From Pseudomonadota bacterium (GTDB taxonomy: Bacteria > Desulfobacterota > Binatia > Binatales > Binataceae), in the NCBI GenBank assembly GCA_021323675.1, contig JAJPKP010000003.1, forward strand, positions 1 to 64,000: a DNA stretch of 64,000 bases. Reading direction: 5' to 3'. Under the pieces are notes generated by a model. It did not search any database and had not been told where the DNA came from. It saw nothing but the letters and a program-made list of their open reading frames with translations. Position 1 is the first letter of the stretch; every line of letters begins with the position of its first letter. The position numbers and the translations under genes are program-made. Below are positions 34,945-44,310 of this stretch, piece by piece.

Positions 34945-35514
34945 TCATTCGACCGGATGCTTGCGCGGACGGCCTCTGCGCCTTGCAGGTTTGGAAGCCT
35001 CCGGACCAAACGGTTCCTCGTGTTGAAAGGCCAGGTCCTCCTCGGCTTCGCGAGCGGACGTGGCAAGATGCTCGCGTTCGCCTGCTTCTCCCATCTCCTC
35101 CGGCAGGGTCCATTGATGATCGTACGGCGGGATCATCGTGCCCGCGCTCCAACCGTGTTTCGCCCGATTTCGCTTTGCCTGGCAATCGACACAATAGGAT
35201 GCGAATGGGAGCGCGATTAGCCTCTCGATGGCGATGGGTTCGTGGCATCCCTTGCACTCGCCGTATTTTCCCTGGTCGAGGCGAGACAGCGCCTCATCGA
35301 TAAACTGGAGTTTTTCCTCGGCCCTCGCGATAAGACCCGCCGATGTCTCCACGTCGGCGGAAGCACGCGCAACGTCCATTTCGTCCGCCGGAGGAGGCTC
35401 GGCCTGTTGCCCCTGATCTCTGCGTAGTTCCCTGATGCGTTCGTAGGTCATGTCGCGGAGCCTGATGAGCACGCCCCTGAGCATTTCGGTGCGATCTGCA
35501 TTCACGGTTCCCAT
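34945..35514 (-). CDS. DksA/TraR-type zinc-finger protein with AT-hook tail
   Basis: A 189-residue protein: a coiled-coil helical hairpin (about 15-85), the C4 zinc finger (CKGCHEPIAIERL...YCVDC), an acidic stretch, and a C-terminal AT-hook (ARRRGRPRKHP). DksA-like proteins act in the RNA-polymerase secondary channel with ppGpp; an AT-hook would add minor-groove DNA binding. The tip acidic residues of classic DksA are not clearly conserved. ATG at 35514 is used, but the upstream -24/-12 element predicts transcription from about 35516, so GTG 35505 or ATG 35484 may be the true start. Confidence 0.8.
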   Translation of the reverse strand: MGTVNADRTEMLRGVLIRLRDMTYERIRELRRDQGQQAEPPPADEMDVARASADVETSAGLIARAEEKLQFIDEALSRLDQGKYGECKGCHEPIAIERLIALPFASYCVDCQAKRNRAKHGWSAGTMIPPYDHQWTLPEEMGEAGEREHLATSAREAEEDLAFQHEEPFGPEASKPARRRGRPRKHPVE

Positions 35515-35526
35515 GCCCAACTGATA

Positions 35527-35542
35527 CGCAAGAGGCGAGCCA
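35527..35542 (-). promoter_or_regulatory. Sigma-54 promoter for dksA-like-maeA operon
   Basis: Minus strand reads TGGCTC-GCCTC-TTGCG: five of six at -24, TTGC at -12, exact spacing. The predicted start is about 35516. Confidence 0.62.
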
Positions 35543-35679
35543 CTTGGCGGGTGCTGATGATCGGTGGATCGATAACGGTTGGATACAAGGCTTTCGAACA
35601 GGCTGTCTCCGAAGGCGCCAGTCCTTGCGACGCCTCGTCAGAACCAGGCTCGAGCACCATTCTGGGCGTCGCGCCGATC

Positions 35680-35695
35680 GCCGCAAAATTGCGGC
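35680..35695. repeat. Inverted repeat upstream of the DUF2267 promoter
   Basis: GCCGCAA-AA-TTGCGGC, seven-base perfect arms, centred about 51 bp before the predicted DUF2267 transcription start and 18 bp upstream of its -24 element. Candidate protein-binding site. Confidence 0.45.
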
Positions 35696-35712
35696 TATGG
35701 CCGAGACTTTAT

Positions 35713-35728
35713 CGGCACAAGAGATGCT
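35713..35728 (+). promoter_or_regulatory. Sigma-54 promoter for the DUF2267 gene
   Basis: CGGCAC-AAGAG-ATGCT: five of six at -24, TGCT -12, exact spacing. The predicted start near 35739 leaves a 32-nt leader. It is divergent from the DksA-like gene promoter. Confidence 0.65.
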
Positions 35729-35770
35729 CCCCCATAGGGCGCAGTCCAGCTCTCAGTCGAGGTTACAGCC

Positions 35771-36220
35771 GTGGACGAAAACAAATTTCTGCGAGAAATT
35801 GAAAACCGGACCAACCTGCCAAGAGATAAAGCCTTCAACATCGCCATCGCCGTGCTACAGGAGCTGCACGACCGTCTGAGCCCGAAAGAGGCAGACGATC
35901 TTGCCGCGCAATTGCCGGGAGACCTTAAAGCCCGATGGCACGCGTTCGACATCCCCGATCGCGAGGTAAGCCGAACGCATCGAAAGGATTTTGTCCGCCA
36001 TATCGCGGAAGTCGCGGAAATCGACGAGTTGGAAGCCGGCCGCGCCCTGCTCGCCACCTTTAAGGCTTTGCAGATGATGCTCGCCAGCCCTACCGGCAGC
36101 GAGGGAGAGGCGTGGGATGTATTCAGCCAGCTTCCGAAGGATCTCAAGCGCCTCTGGATTCAGGCCGCCGGACCGATTCCGAAGAAGCCTGCCAGGACTA
36201 CCCGGGCCCCTGCGCGGTAG
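35771..36220 (+). CDS. DUF2267 protein
   Basis: A 149-residue protein of DUF2267: two similar helical halves, LREIENRTNLPRDKAFNIAI ... LSPKEADDLAAQLPGDLKAR and the second-half equivalent ending FSQLPKDLKRLW. Its biochemical function is unknown; in other bacteria the family is often found with stress proteins and CBS or Hsp20 genes. It begins with GTG after GAGGT and ends in a Lys/Arg/Pro tail. The gene is monocistronic. Confidence 0.85.
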   Translation: MDENKFLREIENRTNLPRDKAFNIAIAVLQELHDRLSPKEADDLAAQLPGDLKARWHAFDIPDREVSRTHRKDFVRHIAEVAEIDELEAGRALLATFKALQMMLASPTGSEGEAWDVFSQLPKDLKRLWIQAAGPIPKKPARTTRAPAR

Positions 36221-36264
36221 GAACGGTTCCTTTTGAGAGGCGTTAGCGCGCGCGGCTGAATGGT

Positions 36265-36284
36265 CGCGCGGGCCAATCCGCGCG
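36265..36284. terminator. GC hairpin between DUF2267 and hypE
   Basis: CGCGCGG (36265-36271) and CCGCGCG (36278-36284) form a perfect seven-pair stem with a six-base loop between two convergent genes. No T-run follows. Confidence 0.45.
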
Positions 36285-36286
36285 GC

Positions 36287-37354
36287 TCAGCAGATTCGCG
36301 GCAGTTGAGCGCCTGCCAGCACTTCAAGGAGGCGGGTCGTGCCGAACGCGGTTCGCAACAAGACGCGCGATCTGCCCAGCGCGGTCACCGTTCCGATTCG
36401 GCAAGAGCCGGACCCGATCGCGTGGGTTCTCATTGCATCCAGCACCCGGTCAGCGTCCGCATCGGCAACGATCGCGAGCAGCCTGCCCTCGCAGGCGACA
36501 TACAGCGGGTCGAGGCCGAGCAGTTCGCATGCGGCGCGGACGGCGGCGCGGACGGGCACGGCGGCTTCGTCGATCATTATTTCCGCTCCCGCGCCTTTTG
36601 CGAGCTCATTCAGGATCGTGGCGACTCCTCCCCGAGTCGGATCGCGCATGCATCGGATCGCACTGCCGCTCTCGAGCATCGTTGCGACCAATGCGTTGAG
36701 CGGGGCGCAGTCGCTGAGAAGCGTGGTTTCGAATTGCAGTCCCTCCCGCGCCGACATGACCGCGATACCGTGATCGCCGATTGGTCCGCTTGCCAGCACA
36801 GCATCGCCCGCTCGGACATTTTCGGGACCGAGCCTCAGACCCTCCGGGAGCACGCCGATTCCGCTCGTGGTGATAAAAAGGCCGTCGGCTTTGCCGCGCT
36901 CGACCACCTTGGTGTCGGCGGCGACGATCTGAATACCGGCTCGACTCGCCGCATCGCGCATCGAGTGAACTATCGCGCGCAGCTCGTCAATCGGAAGCCC
37001 TTCTTCAAGGATAAAAGCCGCCGAGAGTCCGAGCGGACGCCCTCCCATCACCGCCAGATCGTTGATCGTTCCGTTGACCGCAAGCGATCCGATGTCGCCG
37101 CCAGGAAAGCGCAGCGGGTTAACCACAAACGAATCCGTAGTGAAGACCGCTCGGCTGGCGCCGATATCGAATTCCGCGCCGTCAGCAAGCCGATCGAGGA
37201 TAGGATTCGAAAGCGCCGGCAGAAACGTTGTGCTCACCAGGTCCGCCGTCAATCTTCCGCCGCTTCCATGTCCCAATACGACAACATCGCCCCTGGGCCC
37301 CGGCGCCGGGCAGAAGATGGCCGGCGAAGTTCCACTTTTGTTGTCGCCGCTCAT
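36287..37354 (-). CDS. hypE: Hydrogenase maturation factor HypE
   Basis: A 355-residue HypE of the PurM-like ATPase fold. It receives a carbamoyl group from HypF on its C-terminal cysteine and dehydrates it to the cyanide ligand. The C-terminal motif PRIC, with the acceptor Cys last, is intact. The N-terminus [20 protein letters not shown] is typical. ATG at 37354 overlaps the hypD stop (ATGA). It is last in the ten-gene hydrogenase operon, before a GC hairpin. Confidence 0.95.
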   Translation of the reverse strand: MSGDNKSGTSPAIFCPAPGPRGDVVVLGHGSGGRLTADLVSTTFLPALSNPILDRLADGAEFDIGASRAVFTTDSFVVNPLRFPGGDIGSLAVNGTINDLAVMGGRPLGLSAAFILEEGLPIDELRAIVHSMRDAASRAGIQIVAADTKVVERGKADGLFITTSGIGVLPEGLRLGPENVRAGDAVLASGPIGDHGIAVMSAREGLQFETTLLSDCAPLNALVATMLESGSAIRCMRDPTRGGVATILNELAKGAGAEIMIDEAAVPVRAAVRAACELLGLDPLYVACEGRLLAIVADADADRVLDAMRTHAIGSGSCRIGTVTALGRSRVLLRTAFGTTRLLEVLAGAQLPRIC

Positions 37355-38460
37355 TTCGTCTCTCCCATCGCCGACGGCTGCCTTCCCGCGCGATAATAGG
37401 CGGCGCATGCTCCCTCAGATGAGACCATCGGCGCTCCTAGCGGCCGTTCCGGCGAGCACAACGTCCCAAACGCCGGGCACTCGGGAGGTTTAAGCACCCC
37501 GCGCAATACCTCTCCGGCGCGACATTCGGGGGGTTCGACAGCGGTCGGTACGGCCAATCCAAACCGGCGGACAGCATCGTACACGGCGAACCTGTCGCTG
37601 AGCCTCATCGCGCCCTTTGGCAAGGCGTCCAGCCCGCGCCATCGGCGATCGGCAAAGGTGAACACCTGCTCGATCAGCGCTCTTGCAGCAAGATTGCCAT
37701 CTTTGCGAACGGACCTTGCGTACTGGTTTTCGACTTCCGCCCGTCCCTGCTCGAGTTGCGCGACGCACATCGCCACGCCCTGCACCAGGTCCACCGGTTC
37801 GAAACCCGTCACGACGATGGGCACTTTGAACTTCGCGACGATCGGCAGATATTCGTCGATTCCCATGATCGTGCAAACGTGACCGGCCGCGAGGAATCCC
37901 TGCACATGATTGTCGCTGGATGAAAGGATCGCCTCGATCGCGGGCGGCACCCGAACGTGCGCCGATATGACCGAAAAATTGGGCACCTTGGTGCGCGCGG
38001 CCTCCCGCACCGCCATCGCGGTAGTCGGCGCGGTGGTTTCGAATCCGACCGCGAAAAACACGACTTCACGGTCCGGCTTGCGACGGGCCAGCGCCAGCGC
38101 ATCCAGCGGCGAATATACGATCCGGACGTCCGCGCCCGCCGCTCGCGCATCGAACAGATCGCCGCTCGAACCGGGCACGCGAAGCATGTCGCCGAACGAG
38201 CAGAGCGTCACGCCCGGGCGCTTGGCGATCGCAATCGCCAGATCGATCATCTCGATCGGCGTCACGCATACCGGGCATCCGGGACCGTGGACCAGCGTTA
38301 TCTCGCGGGGCAGGAGTTCATCGAGTCCGTAGCGCAAGATCGTATGGGTCTGGCCGCCGCAGACTTCCATTATCGTCCATGGACGGGTAACGGATCCGCG
38401 AAGCTGGTCGAGCAGCGTCCGCACCGCTGCCGCGTCGCGGAACTCATCGACAAACTTCAT
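37351..38460 (-). CDS. hypD: Hydrogenase maturation factor HypD
   Basis: A 369-residue [4Fe-4S] scaffold for assembling Fe(CN)2CO. Conserved cysteine motifs are visible: [26 protein letters not shown] and the C-terminal C-R-A-G/C set ([12 protein letters not shown]). ATG at 38460 overlaps the hypC stop (ATGA); longer starts are rejected. The partner HypC is encoded immediately upstream. Confidence 0.95.
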   Translation of the reverse strand: MKFVDEFRDAAAVRTLLDQLRGSVTRPWTIMEVCGGQTHTILRYGLDELLPREITLVHGPGCPVCVTPIEMIDLAIAIAKRPGVTLCSFGDMLRVPGSSGDLFDARAAGADVRIVYSPLDALALARRKPDREVVFFAVGFETTAPTTAMAVREAARTKVPNFSVISAHVRVPPAIEAILSSSDNHVQGFLAAGHVCTIMGIDEYLPIVAKFKVPIVVTGFEPVDLVQGVAMCVAQLEQGRAEVENQYARSVRKDGNLAARALIEQVFTFADRRWRGLDALPKGAMRLSDRFAVYDAVRRFGLAVPTAVEPPECRAGEVLRGVLKPPECPAFGTLCSPERPLGAPMVSSEGACAAYYRAGRQPSAMGETK

Positions 38461-38708
38461 CGGTCCTTCTCCTCGGAGCCGGCTTGCGTTTCCAGCTCCT
38501 CGATCAGCTCGAGCGTGCGCGCGGCCTCGTCCGGATCCACCCTGCTGATCGCGAACCCGGCGTGAACGATTACATAATCGTTCACTTCCGCTTCCGCGAC
38601 GTACGCGAGACACGCCCTGCGCGTCACGCCGCCGAAATCGATGTCGCCCATGCGCAGCCCCTGTTCGTCAACGATCCTGACTATTCGGCCCGGAACGCCG
38701 AGACACAT
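38457..38708 (-). CDS. hypC: Hydrogenase maturation chaperone HypC
   Basis: An 83-residue HypC that carries the Fe(CN)2CO unit from HypD to the large subunit through its N-terminal cysteine. The start MCLGVPG is diagnostic. The body has the OB-like [17 protein letters not shown]. It overlaps hypF by 28 nt and hypD by ATGA. The C-terminal 20 residues are acidic ([13 protein letters not shown]). Confidence 0.93.
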   Translation of the reverse strand: MCLGVPGRIVRIVDEQGLRMGDIDFGGVTRRACLAYVAEAEVNDYVIVHAGFAISRVDPDEAARTLELIEELETQAGSEEKDR

Positions 38709-41431
38709 TGTGAACCTCCTGAAGCGGTTTGCACCGCCGCAATCGCGGCCTGGCCGAGGGCGAGGCCGCCATCGTTGGCGGGAACCCGGCGATGCGCGAG
38801 GACTGTGAAGCCCCGCTCTTCCATCCTTTCGATTGTCGCGGCAAGCAGCAGCCGGTTTTGAAAGCATCCGCCGCTCAAGGCAACCGTACGAATTCCGGTT
38901 TCCGCGCGCGCGTGTACGGCCATGCTCGCCGCCGCGGCGGCGATGGTCTCGTGAAAGGCGCGCGCAATCTTCTCGACGGGAGTTCGATGCTCCAGGTCGG
39001 CGATGATCGCGGCAAGTATCCGGTTCGTCCGCATCACGCCATCGCGCAGCGAGAAGGGATATACGTGTTTCACCGGAGCCGAACTGCGAGCCAGGGTCTC
39101 CAGCTCGATCGCCGCTTGTGCCTCGTATGTGGTCCTGCCGCACACTCCAAGCAGCGCCGCAACCGCATCGAACAGGCGCCCGCAACTCGAAGTTTGAAAC
39201 GTATTGATTCCGCGCTCGATCATCCTTGCGATGATTCTTGCATTCTCTTCGCCCGCCAGCGTTGCGGCCAGGCCGGAGAAGATCGGACCGAAGGAGCCGA
39301 GCAAAAATGCGGCGGCGATTCGGCCCGGATGCCGCAGCGCCGCGTCTCCGCCCGCAAGCGGCAGATACTCAAGATGCGACAAGCGCCGAAATCCCTCATA
39401 GTCGGCGACCATCGCCTCGCCGCCCCAGATGCATCCATCGGGCCCGTATCCTGCGCCGTCGAAGGCAATTCCGATGACCGGTCCATCGTGTCCGTTATCA
39501 GCCGCGCATGATGCGATATGCGCGTGATGGTGCTGCACGGCGAGTGTTTGCATCCGCAGTTCTTCCGCGATCGACCGCGCGACCGATTGCGGATGAAGAT
39601 CGTGTACCGCAATCGCGGGTCTGACCCCGCTCATGGCGATCCATTTTTCGAGCGAATCGCGGAAATGCTCGCGGGTCCCGAGATTTTCGAGAGTTCCGAC
39701 ATACTGGCTCATCAGGGCTGTGCTGCCGGACAGCATGCAGAAGTTGTTCTTTATGTCGCCGCCTACTCCCAGAATCGGCGCCCTGGCCGCGACCGGCACT
39801 TTCAAGGAGCGCGGGGTGTATCCGCGGCTGAGCCGAATCGGCTGCGAGCCCTTAGGCCCGGCGATCCAGACGCTGTCGTCGCAGCGCTGATGAATCGGCC
39901 GATCGTGAAGCAGCATCGCATCGACTTCGGCGGCAAAAGTCGCTCGGATTTCACTCGCGTCGCGCGCGAGCGGCGCTCCCGGCCGATTTGCACTGGTCAT
40001 GACCAGCGGCCCTCCGGCATCGCGCACCAGCAGCAGATGGAGAGGCGAATACGCGAGCATGATTCCGACATGATCGTTGTTGGGTGCGATCGAGGAAGCG
40101 AGTCCGCTCTCCGTTCTCTTGCGAAGCAGCACGATTGGAGCCGACGGACTGGCAAGCAAATGAGCTTCCTCGTCGGAGACGATCGCAAAGCGGCGCGCGG
40201 AGTCGATCGAATCGACCATCACCGCCAGCGGCTTGAATGGCCGCCTTTTCACGGCGCGAAGCCGTGCGACCGCCTCGTCGTTGGCGGCGTCGCAAGCCAG
40301 ATGCGCGCCGCCCACTCCCAAAACCGCAACGATACCGCCGCTGCGCAGGATCGCCGCCGCATCGGCGATGCAATCGGTATCGCTCGATGGCGCGCCGCGG
40401 CCCGACCGGCACGACTCGAGCCATGCGCGCGGACCGCATCGCGAACAGGCGATGGGCTCCGCCCGAAAGCGCCGGTCCGATGGGTCCAGGTACTCGCGAG
40501 CGCATTGGTCGCATAGCTGAAATTCAGACAATGTAGTTGTCGCGCGATCGTAGGGAAGTGCGCGCACGACGGTGAATCGCGGGCCGCAAGCGGTGCAGTT
40601 GATGAAGGGATAGCGATAACGGCGATTTTCCGGATCCAGAATTTCCCCCGAGCAGTCGTTGCAAATCGCCAGATCGGGAGGAATTGTCGTCGCGGTTCTG
40701 CCGCGCTCGCTCGGCATCGCGCGAAATTCCCGCCGGTCGGTGACCGGCAAGCGCTCGACCTCGACATCCTCGATAACCGCGGCGGCCGGACGCTCATCCA
40801 TCATGCGGCGGCGAAACTCGCGCACCCGATCGCGGCCGCCTTCGATTTCGATTTCGAGCCCGGCAGGGACGTTTCGCACCAGTCCCCCAAGGTCCATCGA
40901 TTCCGCCAAACGCCACACAAACGGCCGCATCCCCACGCCCTGGACCGTTCCGGCGACCAGCAGCCGCTCGCGCACGCGATTGTCGAATGCGGCGGCCCAG
41001 GATCTCACGCGCTCCAGAAGGAGATGCATTTCCTTGCCGATGCTCGCGCTCAGGCCGTTTAGGCCACTCGCATGCCCGGGCTTGATTTCCAGGCCGATTA
41101 CTCTGCCGCGCTTGGGCAGCCGTCCCAGCGCGCGCGCAAGCTGAATCGCGGACACTACATCCAGATCGTGCGATGAAACGAAATGCGCGGGCGCGCTGTC
41201 GAGCTCGTCAAGCCCCAGTTCGTGAATCCTGCCCGGAGGCGACTCCGAGCGGACCGCATCGATCAGGATCACCGCTTCGGCGCCATCCAGCAGGTCGAGC
41301 AGCGAAGCACCCGGCCGATCCGCGGCTATCACCTCACAGTCCCGGGGAGGATCCGCGGCAAGAATTCGAGCGGCTTCCAGCCCGACGGCGTCGTCGCCGA
41401 ACGGACTGCCAATTCCGATAATCCGAATCAA
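38681..41431 (-). CDS. hypF: Hydrogenase maturation protease fused to HypF
   Basis: A 916-residue single frame with two enzymes. Residues 1-141 are an M52 nickel-dependent endopeptidase that trims the large subunit (IRIIGIGSPFGDDAVGLEA, ILIDAVRSESPPG, VSSHDLDV). Residues 142-916 are HypF: acylphosphatase (LLVAGTVQGVGMRPFVWRLA), two zinc fingers (CNDC..CTAC and CDQC..CSRC), YrdC-like and Kae1-like domains (VQHHHAHIASC; SGGCFQNRLL). The start is TTG 41431, overlapping the large-subunit stop, with GAGGAG as Shine-Dalgarno. At the junction (41005-41008) lies a GTGA, the same overlap used between other genes here, so a one-base indel would turn the fusion into two genes. Confidence 0.85.
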   Translation of the reverse strand: MIRIIGIGSPFGDDAVGLEAARILAADPPRDCEVIAADRPGASLLDLLDGAEAVILIDAVRSESPPGRIHELGLDELDSAPAHFVSSHDLDVVSAIQLARALGRLPKRGRVIGLEIKPGHASGLNGLSASIGKEMHLLLERVRSWAAAFDNRVRERLLVAGTVQGVGMRPFVWRLAESMDLGGLVRNVPAGLEIEIEGGRDRVREFRRRMMDERPAAAVIEDVEVERLPVTDRREFRAMPSERGRTATTIPPDLAICNDCSGEILDPENRRYRYPFINCTACGPRFTVVRALPYDRATTTLSEFQLCDQCAREYLDPSDRRFRAEPIACSRCGPRAWLESCRSGRGAPSSDTDCIADAAAILRSGGIVAVLGVGGAHLACDAANDEAVARLRAVKRRPFKPLAVMVDSIDSARRFAIVSDEEAHLLASPSAPIVLLRKRTESGLASSIAPNNDHVGIMLAYSPLHLLLVRDAGGPLVMTSANRPGAPLARDASEIRATFAAEVDAMLLHDRPIHQRCDDSVWIAGPKGSQPIRLSRGYTPRSLKVPVAARAPILGVGGDIKNNFCMLSGSTALMSQYVGTLENLGTREHFRDSLEKWIAMSGVRPAIAVHDLHPQSVARSIAEELRMQTLAVQHHHAHIASCAADNGHDGPVIGIAFDGAGYGPDGCIWGGEAMVADYEGFRRLSHLEYLPLAGGDAALRHPGRIAAAFLLGSFGPIFSGLAATLAGEENARIIARMIERGINTFQTSSCGRLFDAVAALLGVCGRTTYEAQAAIELETLARSSAPVKHVYPFSLRDGVMRTNRILAAIIADLEHRTPVEKIARAFHETIAAAAASMAVHARAETGIRTVALSGGCFQNRLLLAATIERMEERGFTVLAHRRVPANDGGLALGQAAIAAVQTASGGSQCVSAFRAE

Positions 41432-42732
41432 AGCTCCTCGATATTGAGCTTTAGAAAATGAGTCGAGCACGAAATGCACGGATCGTAATTGCGGATCGCC
41501 ATTTCGCACATTCTGGTCGCCAGCGCCTGCGGATGCTGCGCGAGTCCCGGGGCGAGATCGCGCAGGTCGGCCTCTATCCTTGCCTGATTCTGCGCGGTTG
41601 GCGGCACGATGCGGGCGGAACGGATCAGGCCGCGTTCGTCCGTCTCGAACTCATGATAGAGCGAACCGCGAGGCGCTTCGGTTACCGCGCGCCCTACACC
41701 CGCGCGCGCTTCAAACGGTGCCGCCGGACGATCGGGCGGACGATACGAATCGATAATCCTGATCGCTTCGTCCACTGAATAAAGAACCTCCAGCGCGCGG
41801 GCGACGATGCTGGTATATGGGTTCGAGCTGGGCCAGGAAATTCCAGTCTCGCGCGCGATTGACGTTATCTCCGCGCCGAGTCGATCGAAGTTCAGATTTA
41901 CGCGCGCCAGCGGCCCGAGAAAATACGGACCTCTTCCCTTAACCTTGCAGTGCAGCGCATTCGAATAGGGAACCTGGTGCTCCTCGAAGAAGTCGTCGAC
42001 GCCATCGACATCCACATCTACGCCCTTGCTGGAGACGACGCGTCCTTCGTTCATCGGATATTCGTCCGGATGGCGCAGAGAAACAAACTCGATATCGCGG
42101 TTTGCCGCCGGCAGGTCGAAGCTCGCCACCCATCGCACGCATTCAACCGCGTCGCCGCGAATGCGCAAAAGCTGATCGCGCAGGGCCGACAGTTGTTCGC
42201 GTCCGGGCGCTCGCGTAAATCCACCGATGCACGCGCCGACGGGATGCACCGAACGGCCGCCGAGCGCGGCGACGATCGCATTGCCCGCCTTCTTTATTCT
42301 GAGCCCGCGCTCGACCGCCTCGCGATGCTTCTCCGCCATCGTGATGATACTGTCGCATCCGAGGAAATCGGGAGCGGCAAGCATGTGGATATGAAGAGTG
42401 TGGCTTTCGATCCATTCTCCGCAGTAGTAGAGCCGCCTCAGCGCCCGCACCGCGGGATCGATCGTTATGCCGCAAATACGTTCGAGCGCGTGCACCGTGC
42501 TCATCTGGTAGGCGACGGGACAGATGCCGCAGATGCGGGCGGTCAGGTCGGGCGCTTCGCGGGAATCGCGGCCGCGCAGAAAGGATTCGAAGAAGCGCGG
42601 CGGCTCGAAGATCTCCAGGCGAAGGTCCACCACCTCTCCGTCGCGCATGCTGATGTGCAACGCCGCCTCGCCTTCCGCGCGAGTCAGGTAGTTGACCTGG
42701 ATGGTCCTACTTCTTTTGCGCCGCGATGGCAT
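41428..42732 (-). CDS. hydA: Group 3b NiFe hydrogenase large subunit
   Basis: A 434-residue catalytic subunit. Nickel ligands are C68 and C71 in RICGIC and C419 and C422 in DPCISCSTH; the protein continues nine residues past H425 (FLKLNIEEL), which the maturation protease must remove. The sequence resembles the alpha subunit of soluble NADP-linked (sulf)hydrogenases. With the three other subunits it forms a cytoplasmic bidirectional enzyme that can dump electrons as H2 or take them up. The start overlaps hydD by 26 nt. Confidence 0.93.
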   Translation of the reverse strand: MPSRRKRSRTIQVNYLTRAEGEAALHISMRDGEVVDLRLEIFEPPRFFESFLRGRDSREAPDLTARICGICPVAYQMSTVHALERICGITIDPAVRALRRLYYCGEWIESHTLHIHMLAAPDFLGCDSIITMAEKHREAVERGLRIKKAGNAIVAALGGRSVHPVGACIGGFTRAPGREQLSALRDQLLRIRGDAVECVRWVASFDLPAANRDIEFVSLRHPDEYPMNEGRVVSSKGVDVDVDGVDDFFEEHQVPYSNALHCKVKGRGPYFLGPLARVNLNFDRLGAEITSIARETGISWPSSNPYTSIVARALEVLYSVDEAIRIIDSYRPPDRPAAPFEARAGVGRAVTEAPRGSLYHEFETDERGLIRSARIVPPTAQNQARIEADLRDLAPGLAQHPQALATRMCEMAIRNYDPCISCSTHFLKLNIEEL

Positions 42733-43483
42733 CTGCCGTTTCCCGCCACAGGCGAACGTAACCGTTTATGCCGCGCAGCCGCCTGACGGCATCGTCGCCG
42801 GTAACGCCTTGTTGGGCAAGCAGCTTGACGAACGATTCCATGTTCTCGTCGTTCGCGGGCCCGAAACATCCGTAACATCCCCGATTGAGCGCAGGGCAGA
42901 GCGCGCCGCACCCGGTGCGCGTGACGGGACCGAGACACGGCTCGCCGCGAGCGACGACCACGCAAACGTTCCCGCGCCGCTTGCATTCCATGCACACGCT
43001 ATAGGCCGGAAGCACCGGCTTCGCGCCTGACAGCAACGAACGCGTCACCGCGAGCAGTTGCCCTTTGTCGATCGGGCAGCCCCAGACCTCGAAGTCCACC
43101 CGGACGTGTTCGGAAATCGGGGTCGAGGTCGAAAGCGTAGAGATGAATTCCGGGCTCGGATAAACGACGCGCCGGTATTGTTCGACGTCAGCCCAGTTGC
43201 GCAGGGCCTGGATACCGCCGGCGGTTGCGCAGGCGCCGATCGTAACCAGATAACGGCTCTCCTCGCGGACCCGGATGATGCGCCGCGCATCGTCAGGAGT
43301 GGTGATACTTCCCTCGACGAACGCGATGTCGTACGGGCCGGGCAGGCTGCGGCTGCGCGCCTCGGGAAAATAGACCAAATCGACCTGCCCGGCGAGCCGC
43401 AGCAGCTCGTCCTCGGCGTTGAGGAACTGCAACTGGCAGCCGTCGCATGAAGCGAACTTGAACACTGCGACTCTCGGCTTCAT
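42707..43483 (-). CDS. hydD: Group 3b NiFe hydrogenase small subunit
   Basis: A 258-residue electron-relay subunit. Cysteines for three [4Fe-4S] clusters are visible: C13/C16 (ASCDGCQLQF), GACATAGG, MECKRRGNVC, and the C-terminal PCLGPVTRTGCGALCPALNR with GCYGCFG. There is no Tat signal, so the enzyme stays in the cytoplasm, as expected for group 3. ATG at 43483 forms an ATGA overlap with hydG; a 114-residue upstream extension is rejected. Confidence 0.93.
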   Translation of the reverse strand: MKPRVAVFKFASCDGCQLQFLNAEDELLRLAGQVDLVYFPEARSRSLPGPYDIAFVEGSITTPDDARRIIRVREESRYLVTIGACATAGGIQALRNWADVEQYRRVVYPSPEFISTLSTSTPISEHVRVDFEVWGCPIDKGQLLAVTRSLLSGAKPVLPAYSVCMECKRRGNVCVVVARGEPCLGPVTRTGCGALCPALNRGCYGCFGPANDENMESFVKLLAQQGVTGDDAVRRLRGINGYVRLWRETADAIAAQKK

Positions 43484-44310
43484 ATACCGGTCGTCCGGAA
43501 GAGCTCCCTCACCGCTCGATACGAGAATACCGGACCATCCTTGCACGCGAAGTATTCGCGGTACTGGCAATGACCGCACAATCCGACCGCGCACTCCATC
43601 CGGCGCTCCATCGACAGGAAGATCGCGTCTTCGCTGATGCCCTTGTCGCGAAAGGCGCGGGCCGCAAGCCGCATCATCACCTCCGGCCCGCACATCATCG
43701 CAACCGACGACGCCGGCACTGCGAGTTCGTCGAACAATTGAGTCACGACCCCGATCCGGTAGTGCCAGCTTTTGTCGGGGCGGTCCGCGGTAAGATAGAC
43801 GCGAGTGCGCGGCGCGCGGCGCCATTCGTCGAAGCGCTCGCGATAAAGGAGATCGTTGGGAGTCTTCACGCCGTGCAGGATGTGCAATTCGCCGTATTGG
43901 TCGCGGCGGCGGAAAATGTAGTTGATCAATCCGACCACCGGCGCGCAGCCCAGGCCGCCGGTTACGATCACCACGTCTCGCCCGCGCGCCTCGTCAACCG
44001 GCCATCCGTTTCCGTACGGCCCGCGCACCCCGACTATGTCGCCCACCTTCCATCGGCCCATCACTTCGGTCACGCGCCCGACGATTCGGATGGTGTGCTG
44101 CAGGGCTTCGGGCTCTTCGGGATCGGAGACGATTGAGATCGGCACCTCGCCGACGCCGAAGGCGTAGATCATGTTGAACTGGCCGGCTTTGAAGCGATAG
44201 GAACGCCGGATTCCGGGATCGGTAAACCGCATGGTGAAAGTGTACACGCCCGAGGTTTCGGCTCGCCGCTCCGTAATCCGCGCGGGATATATCGCATAAG
44301 GCGTCGTCAT
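43480..44310 (-). CDS. hydG: Hydrogenase FAD/NAD(P)-binding subunit
   Basis: A 276-residue ferredoxin-reductase-like diaphorase: FAD domain (RFKAGQFNMIYAFGVGEVPISI, residues ~35-55), nucleotide-binding domain (VIVTGGLGCAPVVGLINYI), and a C-terminal [2Fe-2S] site (MECAVGLCGHCQYREYFACKDG). It transfers electrons between the hydrogenase and NAD(P)H. ATG at 44310 overlaps hydB by ATGA. The order hydB-hydG-hydD-hydA matches the Pyrococcus sulfhydrogenase operon. Confidence 0.92.
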   Translation of the reverse strand: MTTPYAIYPARITERRAETSGVYTFTMRFTDPGIRRSYRFKAGQFNMIYAFGVGEVPISIVSDPEEPEALQHTIRIVGRVTEVMGRWKVGDIVGVRGPYGNGWPVDEARGRDVVIVTGGLGCAPVVGLINYIFRRRDQYGELHILHGVKTPNDLLYRERFDEWRRAPRTRVYLTADRPDKSWHYRIGVVTQLFDELAVPASSVAMMCGPEVMMRLAARAFRDKGISEDAIFLSMERRMECAVGLCGHCQYREYFACKDGPVFSYRAVRELFRTTGI

